Part shown: one piece after another, positions 7,352 through 15,859 of the stretch
Numbering within the stretch: the first letter of the stretch is position 1
Layout of the letters: every line of letters starts with the position of its first letter
From: DATJUC01 sp035502675
Lineage (GTDB): Bacteria > Vulcanimicrobiota > Vulcanimicrobiia > Vulcanimicrobiales > Vulcanimicrobiaceae
Direction: 5' to 3'
NCBI GenBank assembly: GCA_035502675.1
Contig: DATJUC010000128.1
Location: 1 to 30,197 of the forward strand
Length of the DNA: 30,197 bases
The notes under the pieces: model-generated
What the model was told of the DNA's origin: nothing
Database searches by the model: none
Seen by the model: the letters and a program-made list of their open reading frames with translations, nothing else
Made by a program: the position numbers and the translations under genes

Positions 7352-7957
7352 GTGAGACTCGACTTACCCGACGGCTATTTCGATCTGCCGGCGGGAAAAC
7401 TGGCGAACGTCGTCACCTGCCTGCAAATGCTGCACCGGCCTCCGACGCGGGCCGGCCGAGTGCCCGACGATGGCACGACGATCGTGCGCGTCGAGCGTCC
7501 GCCGCTGCCCTGGTATCGCGAGCTCTTTCGCGAGGTCGGCGGTCCGTATCTCTGGTCTTCGCGACTCGCCCTCGACGACGCGCATCTGAGCGCTATCGTC
7601 GACGACGCCGGCGTGGAGATTTGGGTGCCGCGGTTTTCGGACGGCGGCGACGCGGGCTTGCTGGAGCTGGACTTCCGCGAGCACGGACAGTGCGAGCTGC
7701 GATTCTTCGGGCTGGTGAAACGCGCGATCGGTCGCGGCATCGGACGCCGTCTCATGGAACGCGCGATCGAACGTGCGTGGGCGCGCCCGATCGAGCGCTT
7801 CTGGGTTCACACCTGCACGCTCGACGATCCCAAGGCAGTGGCGTTCTACCGGCGCTCGGGCTTCGAGCCGTACTTGCGGCAGATCGAGATCTACGACGAC
7901 CCCCGTTTGGTTGGGTTGCTGCCGCCCGACGTCGCTCCCGACGTTCCGGTTCTGTAA
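7352..7957 (+). CDS. GNAT-family N-acetyltransferase
   Basis: A 201-residue acyl-CoA-dependent acetyltransferase. The acetyl-CoA pyrophosphate loop RGIGRRLMERAIERAW lies at about residues 127-143, and the C-terminal motif DPKAVAFYRRSGFEPY at about 156-171; both are classic GNAT motifs. The preceding LELDFREHGQCELRFFGL is the usual central strand pair. The GTG at 7352 is chosen because it is the first start before the conserved part; upstream sequence in this frame is antisense to the divergent gene. The acceptor substrate cannot be predicted. Confidence 0.88.
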   Translation: MRLDLPDGYFDLPAGKLANVVTCLQMLHRPPTRAGRVPDDGTTIVRVERPPLPWYRELFREVGGPYLWSSRLALDDAHLSAIVDDAGVEIWVPRFSDGGDAGLLELDFREHGQCELRFFGLVKRAIGRGIGRRLMERAIERAWARPIERFWVHTCTLDDPKAVAFYRRSGFEPYLRQIEIYDDPRLVGLLPPDVAPDVPVL

Positions 7958-7966
7958 CGCCCAGTG

Positions 7967-7984
7967 CGAGCTGGGGCAAGCTCG
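7967..7984 (+). terminator. Hairpin after the acetyltransferase gene, possible terminator
   Basis: CGAGCT (7967-7972) and AGCTCG (7979-7984) are perfect complements with a 6-nt loop, starting 10 nt after the acetyltransferase stop codon. Only a weak TTT follows (about 8000), so intrinsic termination is possible but not convincing. Confidence 0.35.
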
Positions 7985-8049
7985 GCCTGCGGGCGCTGTT
8001 TAAGCGGAAGGGAGCGTTCGCGCGCCCCAGTAATATTCAAGAACCCGCT

Positions 8050-9687
8050 GTGAATTCGAACGCTGCCTTTGACGTGGCGGCCAGGCACTTATTCCGCCAC
8101 CTGCACGATCCGCGCGCCCTGCGAAAGAATCCGTTGGTTCGACGGTTTTTCGAGAACGCCGGCATTGAGGGAAGCGGAAGGGATCGCGAACGCGCGGTCC
8201 TCGTTCGCATTCACAAGCTCGTCTGTGAGGGCGCCGAGCGTTGCCGAGATGCCGACCTCGCCGCCGGTAAAGACGAGCGAGCGCTGCGCCAACACGCGAT
8301 CGTCACGATGCAATGCATCGAGCGGCGGCCGATCCGCGAAGTCGCGGCGGCGCTGGGGATCTCGTATCCGCACTGTTACCGCGAGCGTGCCGACGTCTGC
8401 CGCCGGGTCGCGCGTTACCTCGCCGAATACGACGACGCGCCGGTCCTCGACCGCTTTCAAGAAATCGACGAGTTCCGCTTTCTCATGGATCGTGCGCTGC
8501 ATCACGCGGCCCTGGGCGACGTCGACGTCGCCCTTCGCGAGTACGACGACCTTGCGCGCACCGCCGGATCGCCGCAGCAAAAAATTGAGGCGCTGCGGGG
8601 CAGCGCCTCGGTCGCCATACAGTTCGGCGATTTGGCGCGGGCGAGGTCGGCGCACAACGACGCGCGCGCGCTTTGGACCGAGCACCTGCACGCGAGCGCA
8701 CCGGCGGCCCGAGACTCCGCCCGCGCCTGCATCGACCTCATGGAGGTCGAGCTGGAGGCGGACGACGGCAACGCCACCGGCGTGCTGTCGGCAGCGCAAC
8801 GCGCCTTAGCGCGGTTGGAGGCACTGCGGGCCGAGCCGGCGCCGTCGATTCAAGAAGTCTATGCCGAGAGCCAATTCGACATGGGCTGCGCGCTTGCGAA
8901 CGTCGGCAACCTCGAAAGCGGATACGAATATATGGCGCGCGCCGAGATTACCGTTTCGCGCATCCGGCCGGCCGCGTTTCCGCTGCGGAGCTGGATCACG
9001 GTCGAGGCATGCCGGCTTCGCAATCGCTTGGTGATGAGCTCGAAGCACTGGCAGCCGTCGTCGCAGCGGTTGAGGGGATTGGCGAACGCCCTCGAGGTTG
9101 CGTACGCGTCGGGCTCGCTTACCGGCGCGGTCAGCGCTTTGGTCGGACTCACCGAACACCACGCCGTCTCGGGAAACGAGGACGAGGCCTTACGGGCCGC
9201 CCAGTCGGCGGTGCTGCTGGCGAAGAAGCATCGCAGCGAGCGGCTCTTCACGCACACGGCGATCTCGGTCGTCCTCTATCTGGTGCGCACGCGTTATTGG
9301 AAGGACGCTTTGGGACTGCTTCCGGAGAACAAACAGGTCGGTTCGGCGGACACCCGCCATCGAGACGTGATCACGTATTGTGCCGCCGCGCGCGCCTTCC
9401 GCATGCGCGCCTTCGACGACGCTTGGGCGCTCGCCAAAGGCGAGACCGGCCAAAAGAGCCGATATCCGGCGCTGGCGCTGCGGACGCGTCTCATTGCGGC
9501 CGGCGCGGCGCACGAGCTGCAGCGGAAGCAGGAAGCCCGCACCCTGATCGAAGCGACCGTCGCCGCCGCGGAGCAGCAGGGCTCGGCGCCGCTGCTGCGC
9601 GAGGCCTATAGCGTCGCCGCCAAGATTACCGGCGACCCTCGTTTCAAGCAGCAAGCCAGCGAGATTGCGCGCCTCATTTCGGCCTAG
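8050..9687 (+). CDS. HTH regulator with tandem-helix (TPR-like) repeats
   Basis: A 545-residue cytoplasmic protein. Residues about 1-75 resemble no named domain. At about 93-122 lies a sigma region 4-like helix-turn-helix: PIREVAAALGISYPHCYRER. From about 140 to the end it is all-helical with repeated A/L-rich helix pairs, as in TPR-like repeats. The open frame continues 942 bp further upstream, but that stretch is a shadow of the acetyltransferase gene, so the GTG at 8050 is used. A TAATAT box (8031-8036) implies a leader of only about 7 nt. The gene directly precedes the lipoprotein-sedolisin operon and is a plausible regulator of it. Target and signal are unknown. Confidence 0.82.
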   Translation: MNSNAAFDVAARHLFRHLHDPRALRKNPLVRRFFENAGIEGSGRDRERAVLVRIHKLVCEGAERCRDADLAAGKDERALRQHAIVTMQCIERRPIREVAAALGISYPHCYRERADVCRRVARYLAEYDDAPVLDRFQEIDEFRFLMDRALHHAALGDVDVALREYDDLARTAGSPQQKIEALRGSASVAIQFGDLARARSAHNDARALWTEHLHASAPAARDSARACIDLMEVELEADDGNATGVLSAAQRALARLEALRAEPAPSIQEVYAESQFDMGCALANVGNLESGYEYMARAEITVSRIRPAAFPLRSWITVEACRLRNRLVMSSKHWQPSSQRLRGLANALEVAYASGSLTGAVSALVGLTEHHAVSGNEDEALRAAQSAVLLAKKHRSERLFTHTAISVVLYLVRTRYWKDALGLLPENKQVGSADTRHRDVITYCAAARAFRMRAFDDAWALAKGETGQKSRYPALALRTRLIAAGAAHELQRKQEARTLIEATVAAAEQQGSAPLLREAYSVAAKITGDPRFKQQASEIARLISA

Positions 9688-9712
9688 GCGCCGGTGAGGC
9701 CGGCAAACGTCG

Positions 9713-9743
9713 GGCTTTTAGCAACAGTCGCAGGCTTTTAGCA
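9713..9743 (+). promoter_or_regulatory. Two direct repeats upstream of the lipoprotein-sedolisin operon
   Basis: GGCTTTTAGCA occurs at 9713-9723 and again at 9733-9743, 20 bp apart (about two helical turns), each preceded by GTCG. They lie 43-73 bp before the ATG at 9786, the usual place for an activator bound as a dimer. The regulator gene ends 25 bp upstream of the first copy. Confidence 0.6.
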
Positions 9744-9769
9744 GATCGACTCGCCGGCGCCCGCCGCCG

Positions 9770-9778
9770 TGCTAGCAT
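9770..9778 (+). promoter_or_regulatory. Extended -10 promoter of the lipoprotein-sedolisin operon
   Basis: TGC followed by TAGCAT (9773-9778) forms an extended -10 element, ending 7 nt before the ATG at 9786. No recognisable -35 is present (9750-9755 reads CTCGCC), consistent with dependence on an activator bound at the upstream repeats. No Shine-Dalgarno lies between the box and the ATG, so the message is probably leaderless. Confidence 0.5.
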
Positions 9779-9785
9779 CGGCCCT

Positions 9786-10829
9786 ATGCACAAAAAAGGC
9801 ATCATTTTAGGCGTTGCGATCGCGCTGCTGGCAGGCTGCAGCGGCGGTCCCGCATCCTCGGTTGCTCCGGCGAGCAATCCTTTGCTCGCGCCGGATGGGC
9901 CGTTTGCTTCGCGTCCCGCCCATCCGCTCAAGATCAAGTCCTGGATGTCGCCGGAGGCAAAGAAGAAGGGGCGCAAGCTCCTCTACATCTCCGACGACGG
10001 CGCTTGGGTGGTCGACGTCTACACGACCGACGGTAAGCTCGTGGGACAGATCACCGGTCTGATATCGCCGGTTGGGATGTGCACCGACAAGAACCAGGAC
10101 GTCTACGTCGTCGTCCAAGACTACGAACAGTCGCCCGTCGTGCAAGAATACGCGCACGCCGGCACGACGCCGATCGCGACGTACGACATCCCGGGCGGGG
10201 CGTTCCCCAACGGTTGCGCGATCGATCCCACCAACGGAACGCTGGCGGTTTCCTACAAGCCGTTCTGCTGCAGCACGCCCAACGGCTACGTAGTCTTTAT
10301 GAGCTCGCCGTCCGCGACGCCGAGCCAGCTGGTCGTGCCGAACATGGGCGCGGTCTATTACATGGGCTACGATAGCCAGGGCGATTTGATCGCGGACGGC
10401 ACGGGGACCGCAAGCCTTTTCGGTCAGCTCGCGGAATTGTCGAACGGGGCAACGTCGTTTACGCCGCTCACTTTGAACGGCGCGCAAACCGGAAAGGAAC
10501 ACTGGCCGGGGACGATTCAGTGGGCCGGCGGCAGCTCGTGGTATATCGGGGACCAAGGTGTGAGCGCCGGCAGCGTCTATTCGATCTCGGTGCTGTACGA
10601 GGCAACGCTGAGCGGTACGACGTTCACGGTCAACACCACCTCGGCGTTCGGGAACAACAACGGCCTCATCGCCCAGGGTATGGTCTGGTACAAGGGCGAG
10701 CGGTTCGTGGGACCCGATTCCGAAGACAACAACGTCCAGATCTACTCGCTCCCGAGCGGCCGGCCGTTGCGCGCGCTCAATAGCGGATGGATTCAACCCG
10801 CCGGCGCCGTGATGAGCGGGAAGGTGTGA
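9786..10829 (+). CDS. Beta-propeller-like lipoprotein, first gene of the sedolisin operon
   Basis: A 347-residue lipoprotein. The N-terminus MHKKGIILGVAIALLAGC is a type II signal peptide with lipobox LAGC and Cys18. The residue after Cys is Ser, not Asp, so outer-membrane sorting is expected. The mature part has repeats typical of NHL-like propellers (KLLYISDDGAWVVDVY, PVGMCTDKNQDVYVVVQDY, NGCAIDPTNGTLAVSY, MGYDSQGDLIADG). It is followed after 2 bp by a second lipoprotein. The protein is related in style to the NHL-type lipoprotein at 3592-4698. No enzymatic motif is seen. Confidence 0.88.
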   Translation: MHKKGIILGVAIALLAGCSGGPASSVAPASNPLLAPDGPFASRPAHPLKIKSWMSPEAKKKGRKLLYISDDGAWVVDVYTTDGKLVGQITGLISPVGMCTDKNQDVYVVVQDYEQSPVVQEYAHAGTTPIATYDIPGGAFPNGCAIDPTNGTLAVSYKPFCCSTPNGYVVFMSSPSATPSQLVVPNMGAVYYMGYDSQGDLIADGTGTASLFGQLAELSNGATSFTPLTLNGAQTGKEHWPGTIQWAGGSSWYIGDQGVSAGSVYSISVLYEATLSGTTFTVNTTSAFGNNNGLIAQGMVWYKGERFVGPDSEDNNVQIYSLPSGRPLRALNSGWIQPAGAVMSGKV

Positions 10830-10831
10830 CG

Positions 10832-11635
10832 ATGGATCGTTGCGTGCGCTCGGCCATCGTCGCCGCGACGGCGGCCGTGCTGTCCGCATGCGGCGCGGCG
10901 GCGACGATGCCGGCATCGGTGCCTGGGTCGTCGCCGGTCGTCGCGCCGGCGGTCGCGGCCGGGACGATCGTCGTACCGCCGGGCTTCCACGTCGCCGTCG
11001 AGTACGGCGGAACGATCCCGAGAGCAGCAAAGAGTCCCTGCCAGATTCAGCATATGTGGTATTTTCGCGGCGGCTGTTCCAGCGCCAGCGTGAAGACCGG
11101 CGACGGCACGACGATCGCGCTCGCGACGTATCGCGGCATGACGACCGCCGACGTAACCGGGCCGCTCGACATCACGGCCGAAGGATCCGGTAAGGCCATC
11201 GGCACGCTCGTCGTCGGCGAAGGAACGAGCCGGAAAGACATCACCGGAGTCTTGGGCCACGGCAGCAACGCGAGAGGCCATTTCCCGGTGTACAGCAAGG
11301 ACAACTGCCTGAGTGCGTCGGGCGACTCCGAGGCTTGTCCGAAGCCTCTCCTTTACTTCGACAACGACAATGTCGGCGACGCCGCGATCTATTTCGCGGT
11401 CTCGCCGGCGATCACCGTCATCGACAAAAGCGAGGTAGGCGTACAGTGTCAACTCGGCGTCATGGTGGGCGGCCAGTCACAATTCTATTGGCTGCAGCCC
11501 GGCCTCACGGGGACGTTCGATCGCAACGGCGTGCTGAAGATTCCGCCGCACAGCTTCGGTACGGCACCTTCGCAGTGGTACAAACTTCCGCCATGGGGGT
11601 GGTTCGCCACGTACGCCATCGGCTGCAACACATAG
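10832..11635 (+). CDS. Lipoprotein of unknown function, paralogue A
   Basis: A 267-residue lipoprotein. The ATG at 10832, 2 bp after the previous stop, gives MDRCVRSAIVAATAAVLSAC with lipobox LSAC and Cys20; a longer frame starting inside the previous gene has no signal peptide. The mature domain shares an order of motifs with the next gene: MWYFRGGC, a GTT-containing strand, LATYRGMT, LVVGEGTSRKDITG, a Cys before a CPK element and LLYFDNDN. Cysteines are abundant, consistent with an oxidising compartment. No known family is recognised. Confidence 0.85.
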   Translation: MDRCVRSAIVAATAAVLSACGAAATMPASVPGSSPVVAPAVAAGTIVVPPGFHVAVEYGGTIPRAAKSPCQIQHMWYFRGGCSSASVKTGDGTTIALATYRGMTTADVTGPLDITAEGSGKAIGTLVVGEGTSRKDITGVLGHGSNARGHFPVYSKDNCLSASGDSEACPKPLLYFDNDNVGDAAIYFAVSPAITVIDKSEVGVQCQLGVMVGGQSQFYWLQPGLTGTFDRNGVLKIPPHSFGTAPSQWYKLPPWGWFATYAIGCNT

Positions 11636-11656
11636 ATGGAGGAGAAACACGGTAGC

Positions 11657-12385
11657 ATGCGCGTGCATCATCGTGCGGTTGCGTTCGCCGGCGTCGCCGC
11701 CCTGGCGTTGGCCGCCTGTTCGCAGGCGGGAAGCGTCCCCGCGCCGGTCGCTCCTGCGTCGCAACTCGTTCCGACGCAATCGTTGCCGGCGGCTTCGGCG
11801 ATCGCGTCGGACAAGCGGGATCCGTGCAACATTTTGAACCTTTGGTATTTCCATGGGTCGTGCGTCAAAAAGCACATGAAGGCGACCGGAACGACGTTCT
11901 ATCTCAAGTCGTATAAGGGGATCACCGTAAGAATCCGGTCGGGCCCGAACACGGCGTCGGGGAAGGTAAAGTTCATCGTCGGCGACGGGACGGGCGATCG
12001 CGACATCACGGGTCTGTACGTCCATGCTTTTCCGTTTTACGGAACGACGTATTGCGTGCAAGGCAGTGCCAGCGGCAGCCACGTCGCATGTCCCGGAAAG
12101 TCGCTGGTCTATTTCGAGGTCGTCAATAACGCGAACGAACCGGTGACGCTCAGCGATACGCCGGGCATTACGATAACCGCCGCCAGCTTTCCGGGCACGA
12201 CCTGCAGTGAAAACGTCATGGTCTTTAACGACTACGGCCTCGCGGGCTGGCAGATGCTGGGCTTGACCGGAACGGTCCACGAAGGGCAGCTGAACATCAA
12301 GGCAGTTCCGGCCACGCAGTTCTGGAACACGGCGATCGCGCTCTCACCCTACGGATTCGTCAACTACAACGTCGCTTGTCAGTAG
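11657..12385 (+). CDS. Lipoprotein of unknown function, paralogue B
   Basis: A 242-residue lipoprotein. The ATG at 11657 gives a signal peptide with lipobox LAAC and Cys21; the ATG at 11636 overlaps the GGAGGAG ribosome binding site and is rejected. It is clearly paralogous to the preceding gene: LWYFHGSC, LKSYKGIT, FIVGDGTGDRDITG, HVACPGKSLVYFE and TPGIT occur in the same order and spacing. The pair therefore arose by tandem duplication. Gap to the previous stop is 21 bp. Function unknown. Confidence 0.87.
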   Translation: MRVHHRAVAFAGVAALALAACSQAGSVPAPVAPASQLVPTQSLPAASAIASDKRDPCNILNLWYFHGSCVKKHMKATGTTFYLKSYKGITVRIRSGPNTASGKVKFIVGDGTGDRDITGLYVHAFPFYGTTYCVQGSASGSHVACPGKSLVYFEVVNNANEPVTLSDTPGITITAASFPGTTCSENVMVFNDYGLAGWQMLGLTGTVHEGQLNIKAVPATQFWNTAIALSPYGFVNYNVACQ

Positions 12386-12425
12386 CGCCTTGCGGCGTTC
12401 CAACACGAAAGGTACCAACGACCCC

Positions 12426-14207
12426 ATGAAATCGGCTTCGTTCGCCGCGCTCCTGACGGGAGCGGCGGTCGCTTCGCTCGCGGCATGCGCCGGTCCGCAG
12501 AGCTCGAGTACGTTCGTTCCGGCCTCGCAACCGGCCGCCGCAAGCGCCGTACCGTCAAATGCCGTGCAGGCAGCGGCCCAATCGCCGGCGGTTCGCGGCG
12601 CGAGCGGCGACGTCGTCGCGACCGCGGCGATGGGTCTTGGCAGCGGGTACCGCGATTTCGGACGCGCGCCGGCCGGGGCCCGGTTACGCCTCGGCTTGAT
12701 CCTACGTTACCGCGACGAGCCGGGGCTCGAGCGGTTCATCGCCGAGCAGCGCGCGTCGGGCGCGCCGCGCTGGTTGACGAATGCCGAGTTCGACGAGCGC
12801 TACGCACCTTCGGCGCAGACCTACGCGATCGTCGCGCGTTCGCTGCGCGCCGCGGGGCTGCACGTCGAGCAAACGTACGCTAACCGCACGGTCATCGACG
12901 CGTCGGGTACGGTGGCTGCCGTCGAGCGCTACTTCAATACGGAGATCCACCAAGTCGCTCAACCGGGCTACGGCCGGCGGTTCGTCAACGTGCGGCCGGC
13001 ATACGCACCTGCGGCATTGCGCGGCATGGTGCTCGCCCTCGACGGCCTCGATTCGCGCGTCCTCATGCAGACGCAGTACGCGCGCCTCTCGCGCGGCGAG
13101 CGACCGATGGCGGTCGCCGCAAAGCAGTCGGGACAGTTGTTCGGGCCGGTTAGCACCCAGACCGGGGCGGACGGTTACGCGCCGCTCGCGTTCCAGAAGG
13201 GTTACGATTTTCCGTCCGCTCATGCGTCGAACGGAAAGACCTACGACGGCACCGGCCGCGCGATCGCGATCGCGATCGACGCAGATTTCCTCAACAACGA
13301 TCTCAGCGGGTTCCTGAAGTACTTCGGCATCAAACGAACCGGGCCGCAGCCGCAACGCGTCCTGATCGATTTCGGGCCGCCCGCGTCGGGCTCGAGCTCC
13401 GACTCCGTCGAGGCGACGCTCGACGTGGAGACCACGGCCGCCAACGCTCCGGGTGCGTCGATCTACGTGTACGAGATGCCGGAGCTGGCGAACAACTACA
13501 TCGCCGACACCTATAACAAGATTCTCTCCGACAACTTCGCCGACGTCGCGAGCTCCAGCTTCGGCGGGTGCGAAACGTTCGTCGGGAAGAGCGCGGCGAT
13601 CGGCTTTAACGCCCTCGCCGAACAAGGCGTCGCCAAAGGAATGACGTTTGCCGCCTCGACCGGCGACTCGGGCGGCGATCTATGCCCGTCCGCGCCGGCG
13701 ACGTCGCCGAACTTTACCGCCGTCGGGGGCACGACGTTGACCGTCGGCCCCGGCGGAGCCTGGGATAACGAGACGGGGTGGGACGGAAGCGGCGGCGGCA
13801 TCTCCGCGATCTTCTCGGTGCCGGCGTGGCAGCGCGGTTACTCGAACGTCGACGATCGCGGCCGCAATATTCCCGACGTCGCGCTCGACGCAGATCCGGC
13901 CACCGGAACGGCCTTCTACTACGAAGGCAGTTGGAACTCGCAGCTCAATCCGCTCGGCGGAACGTCGCTCTCGTCACCGCTCTTTGCGGCGGCGGTCGCG
14001 CAAGCCGATCAGGTGAAGAACCAGCGCGTGCTCATCGACAGCTCGAAGCTGTTCGGTCTCGTCAAGGGCCACGGCTACGGGACGAAGGCCAAGCCGTTTT
14101 TCCACGACATCGTCCAGGGCGGCGATCCGTACTTTGCGGGACCGGGCTACGATCTCGTCACCGGCATCGGCTCGCCGGACGTGTGGAATCTGACCGGGCT
14201 ATTATAG
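12426..14207 (+). CDS. S53 (sedolisin/kumamolisin-like) serine-carboxyl peptidase, lipoprotein
   Basis: A 593-residue precursor of an acid-acting endopeptidase. Residues 1-21 are a type II signal peptide (lipobox LAAC, Cys21). The pro-kumamolisin activation domain spans about 75-205. The catalytic domain has all four key residues: Glu329 and Asp333 in VEATLD, Asp414 in STGDSGG and Ser514 in GGTSLSSP. The C-terminal GPGYDLVTGIGSP segment is the usual calcium-binding region. The ATG at 12426 is chosen over an upstream TTG because it begins the signal peptide. It is the last gene of the four-gene lipoprotein operon. Most S53 enzymes are secreted free; lipid anchoring would hold it at the cell surface. 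Confidence 0.95.
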   Translation: MKSASFAALLTGAAVASLAACAGPQSSSTFVPASQPAAASAVPSNAVQAAAQSPAVRGASGDVVATAAMGLGSGYRDFGRAPAGARLRLGLILRYRDEPGLERFIAEQRASGAPRWLTNAEFDERYAPSAQTYAIVARSLRAAGLHVEQTYANRTVIDASGTVAAVERYFNTEIHQVAQPGYGRRFVNVRPAYAPAALRGMVLALDGLDSRVLMQTQYARLSRGERPMAVAAKQSGQLFGPVSTQTGADGYAPLAFQKGYDFPSAHASNGKTYDGTGRAIAIAIDADFLNNDLSGFLKYFGIKRTGPQPQRVLIDFGPPASGSSSDSVEATLDVETTAANAPGASIYVYEMPELANNYIADTYNKILSDNFADVASSSFGGCETFVGKSAAIGFNALAEQGVAKGMTFAASTGDSGGDLCPSAPATSPNFTAVGGTTLTVGPGGAWDNETGWDGSGGGISAIFSVPAWQRGYSNVDDRGRNIPDVALDADPATGTAFYYEGSWNSQLNPLGGTSLSSPLFAAAVAQADQVKNQRVLIDSSKLFGLVKGHGYGTKAKPFFHDIVQGGDPYFAGPGYDLVTGIGSPDVWNLTGLL

Positions 14208-14240
14208 AGACGACGGAATCATGGAGGCGGCTTGCGGCCT

Positions 14241-14576
14241 TTATCCCGGTCCCGGAGCCGCCCCTCCGCATCCGTAGTCGAGCGTCGTGCTGCACACGCG
14301 GAAATCGAACTGCATCGAGCCGGTTCCGACGGTGAGGTGCTCGTGCTGGGGAGGGACGTCGTCGGACTTCACCGACAGCGTATACGTTCCCGGTGCGATG
14401 CCGCTGAGGCGATAGTTGCCGCGAGCGTCGGTCGTGGCGTGATGCGATCCGATCGTGACGCCGACGTTGGGCAACGGCTGGCCGGTCGTCGTATCGCGTA
14501 CCTGCCCGAATACGACCGCGAGGGTAACGGCGAGCGCACACGCGGCGCTTGCATGGCGAGAGTTCATAAACGTCAC
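14241..14576 (-). CDS. Small exported protein with carboxypeptidase regulatory-like domain
   Basis: A 111-residue protein with an N-terminal hydrophobic leader (about residues 10-24, ACALAVTLAVVFG) and a carboxypeptidase-D-regulatory-like beta-sandwich: GQVRDTTTGQPLPNVGVTIG, then TTDARGNYRLSGIAPGTYTL. The C-terminus has two cysteines. The GTG at 14576 overlaps the TGA of the M56 gene (GTGA, 14573-14576); an ATG at 14567 is an alternative. It is the third gene of the BlaI-M56 operon. Such domains bind or stabilise partners rather than catalyse. Confidence 0.82.
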   Translation of the reverse strand: MTFMNSRHASAACALAVTLAVVFGQVRDTTTGQPLPNVGVTIGSHHATTDARGNYRLSGIAPGTYTLSVKSDDVPPQHEHLTVGTGSMQFDFRVCSTTLDYGCGGAAPGPG

Positions 14577-15859
14577 CGGCCGAAGTTCGCTTTGAACAGG
14601 TAATCCCCCGCAACGGGAACGCAGTCGACGAGCTTGGGCGAGTAGGTCGATTTCCTCGCCGCGCTCAAGACGGCGTCGTCGACGTCGGCGTTACCGCTGG
14701 ACTCGTAGACGCGCACGGCCGCCGGCTTTCCGTCGCTCGCGATCGAAACGGCCACGACGGCCGAAACGCTCGACGACGGCCACTCCGATTTCGGCAGTAC
14801 CGGAGGGACGGGATCGAGCACTTGCGGTTCGGCGTTTGGAGTTTTGCAGGCGCTCGCGAGCGCGCTCGAAGTTGCCGGAACGCCGCCCCCGGCGGCTCGC
14901 GCAGCCGGCGGCAGTGCGATCGCCAAAACGAGCGTGAGCGCGGCGAACATCGCCGCGATCGCCGCCAATGCCGCGTAGTTCATCTGCAAATCGCGCGGCG
15001 AGCGTTCGCTCATGAGCCGCTCGATGCGTGCGACCAGCGCGTTACGCGTCGTTAGCGCGCCCGGCGCCAGCGCAGGTGCGTGCTTGGCACTCAGGCGACG
15101 ACCGAGCTGGGCAAGACAAACGGCGTACGCCCGCGCGGTCCCGGTGCGGCGAACGGCCCAGTCGTCGCAAGCGGCCTCGCGTTCGCGCGCGAGTTGACGG
15201 CCGATTGCGTAGACCCAAGGATTCCAAAAGAAGAGCGCTTCGGCGATGCGCTGGAGCGCGTTGCCGGCGACGTCGCCGCGGCGCACGTGCGCGAGCTCGT
15301 GTTCGATCGTACAGCGAAGGTCGTCTGGCCCCAATGTACCGGCGAGGTCGGCCGGCAAGACGATGGCCGGTGACAGGACGCCGGCAGCGATCGGTATGGA
15401 AAGGTCGGTGGACGTCAAAACCGGTACGCCGTCGACGCCGGCGTACGGGACGGCCTCCCGGCGAATCTGTGCGATTCGGAGGAAGCTGAGCGTCAGCCGC
15501 GCGATGCCGGCGCAGCTGCCGGCGATCCAAAAGACGGCAATCGCGGTCGTCAGCCCCGGGTTTGCAAGCGCGGCTTGCAACGAGCTCCAGGCCGGAACCG
15601 GACGGGCAGCGGTTCCGAGCGGAAGCAGCGAAAAAACGCCCGCCGCTGCGGCCCGGTGCGGCAGCATGGCGAGCAGCTGCACGCCGAGATGCGAACCCGT
15701 CGTCAGGGCGGGTACTGCGACGACGGCGATCAAGCCAGCGAACCACATCGCGTAGCGGGTCGTGGCGTTGGCGGGCGGTACCAAGCGCAACGCGAGTGCT
15801 GCAAGCGCGTACACGATCGCGCCTTGCCAGAGCGCGTTCGCCATGACGATCGAAATCAT
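14573..15859 (-). CDS. M56 (BlaR1/MecR1-like) membrane metallopeptidase with TonB-like C-terminus
   Basis: A 428-residue membrane sensor-protease. Several N-terminal membrane helices are followed by the cytoplasmic zinc protease motif HELAH (residues 187-191) and a downstream EREAACDDWAV, which supplies the third ligand as in BlaR1. Another helix lies near 305-330. The C-terminal 80 or so residues (VVAVSIASDGKPAAVRVYES, then ADVDDAVLSAARKSTYSP) match a TonB C-terminal-like domain instead of a penicillin-binding sensor domain. The ATG overlaps the BlaI stop (ATGA, 15856-15859). By analogy it would cleave the BlaI repressor on sensing an envelope signal. Confidence 0.92.
   Translation of the reverse strand: MISIVMANALWQGAIVYALAALALRLVPPANATTRYAMWFAGLIAVVAVPALTTGSHLGVQLLAMLPHRAAAAGVFSLLPLGTAARPVPAWSSLQAALANPGLTTAIAVFWIAGSCAGIARLTLSFLRIAQIRREAVPYAGVDGVPVLTSTDLSIPIAAGVLSPAIVLPADLAGTLGPDDLRCTIEHELAHVRRGDVAGNALQRIAEALFFWNPWVYAIGRQLAREREAACDDWAVRRTGTARAYAVCLAQLGRRLSAKHAPALAPGALTTRNALVARIERLMSERSPRDLQMNYAALAAIAAMFAALTLVLAIALPPAARAAGGGVPATSSALASACKTPNAEPQVLDPVPPVLPKSEWPSSSVSAVVAVSIASDGKPAAVRVYESSGNADVDDAVLSAARKSTYSPKLVDCVPVAGDYLFKANFGR

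Noticed and set aside
7108..8049. Open frame that would extend the HTH regulator by 314 residues
   Set aside because: It is Arg/Ala-rich, has no domain, and overlaps the acetyltransferase gene in another frame; a GTG at 8050 begins the plausible protein.
13257..13282. Run of GCGATC units in the S53 gene
   Set aside because: It encodes the hydrophobic strand AIAIAID, a normal S53 core strand; codon choice explains the repeat.
12702..13625. 307-codon minus-strand frame inside the S53 peptidase gene
   Set aside because: Antisense shadow; lacks recognisable sequence, while the plus strand has all S53 catalytic residues.
14208..14240. Possible bidirectional terminator between the S53 gene and the convergent operon
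   Set aside because: No perfect inverted repeat or T-run is visible in the 33-bp gap.
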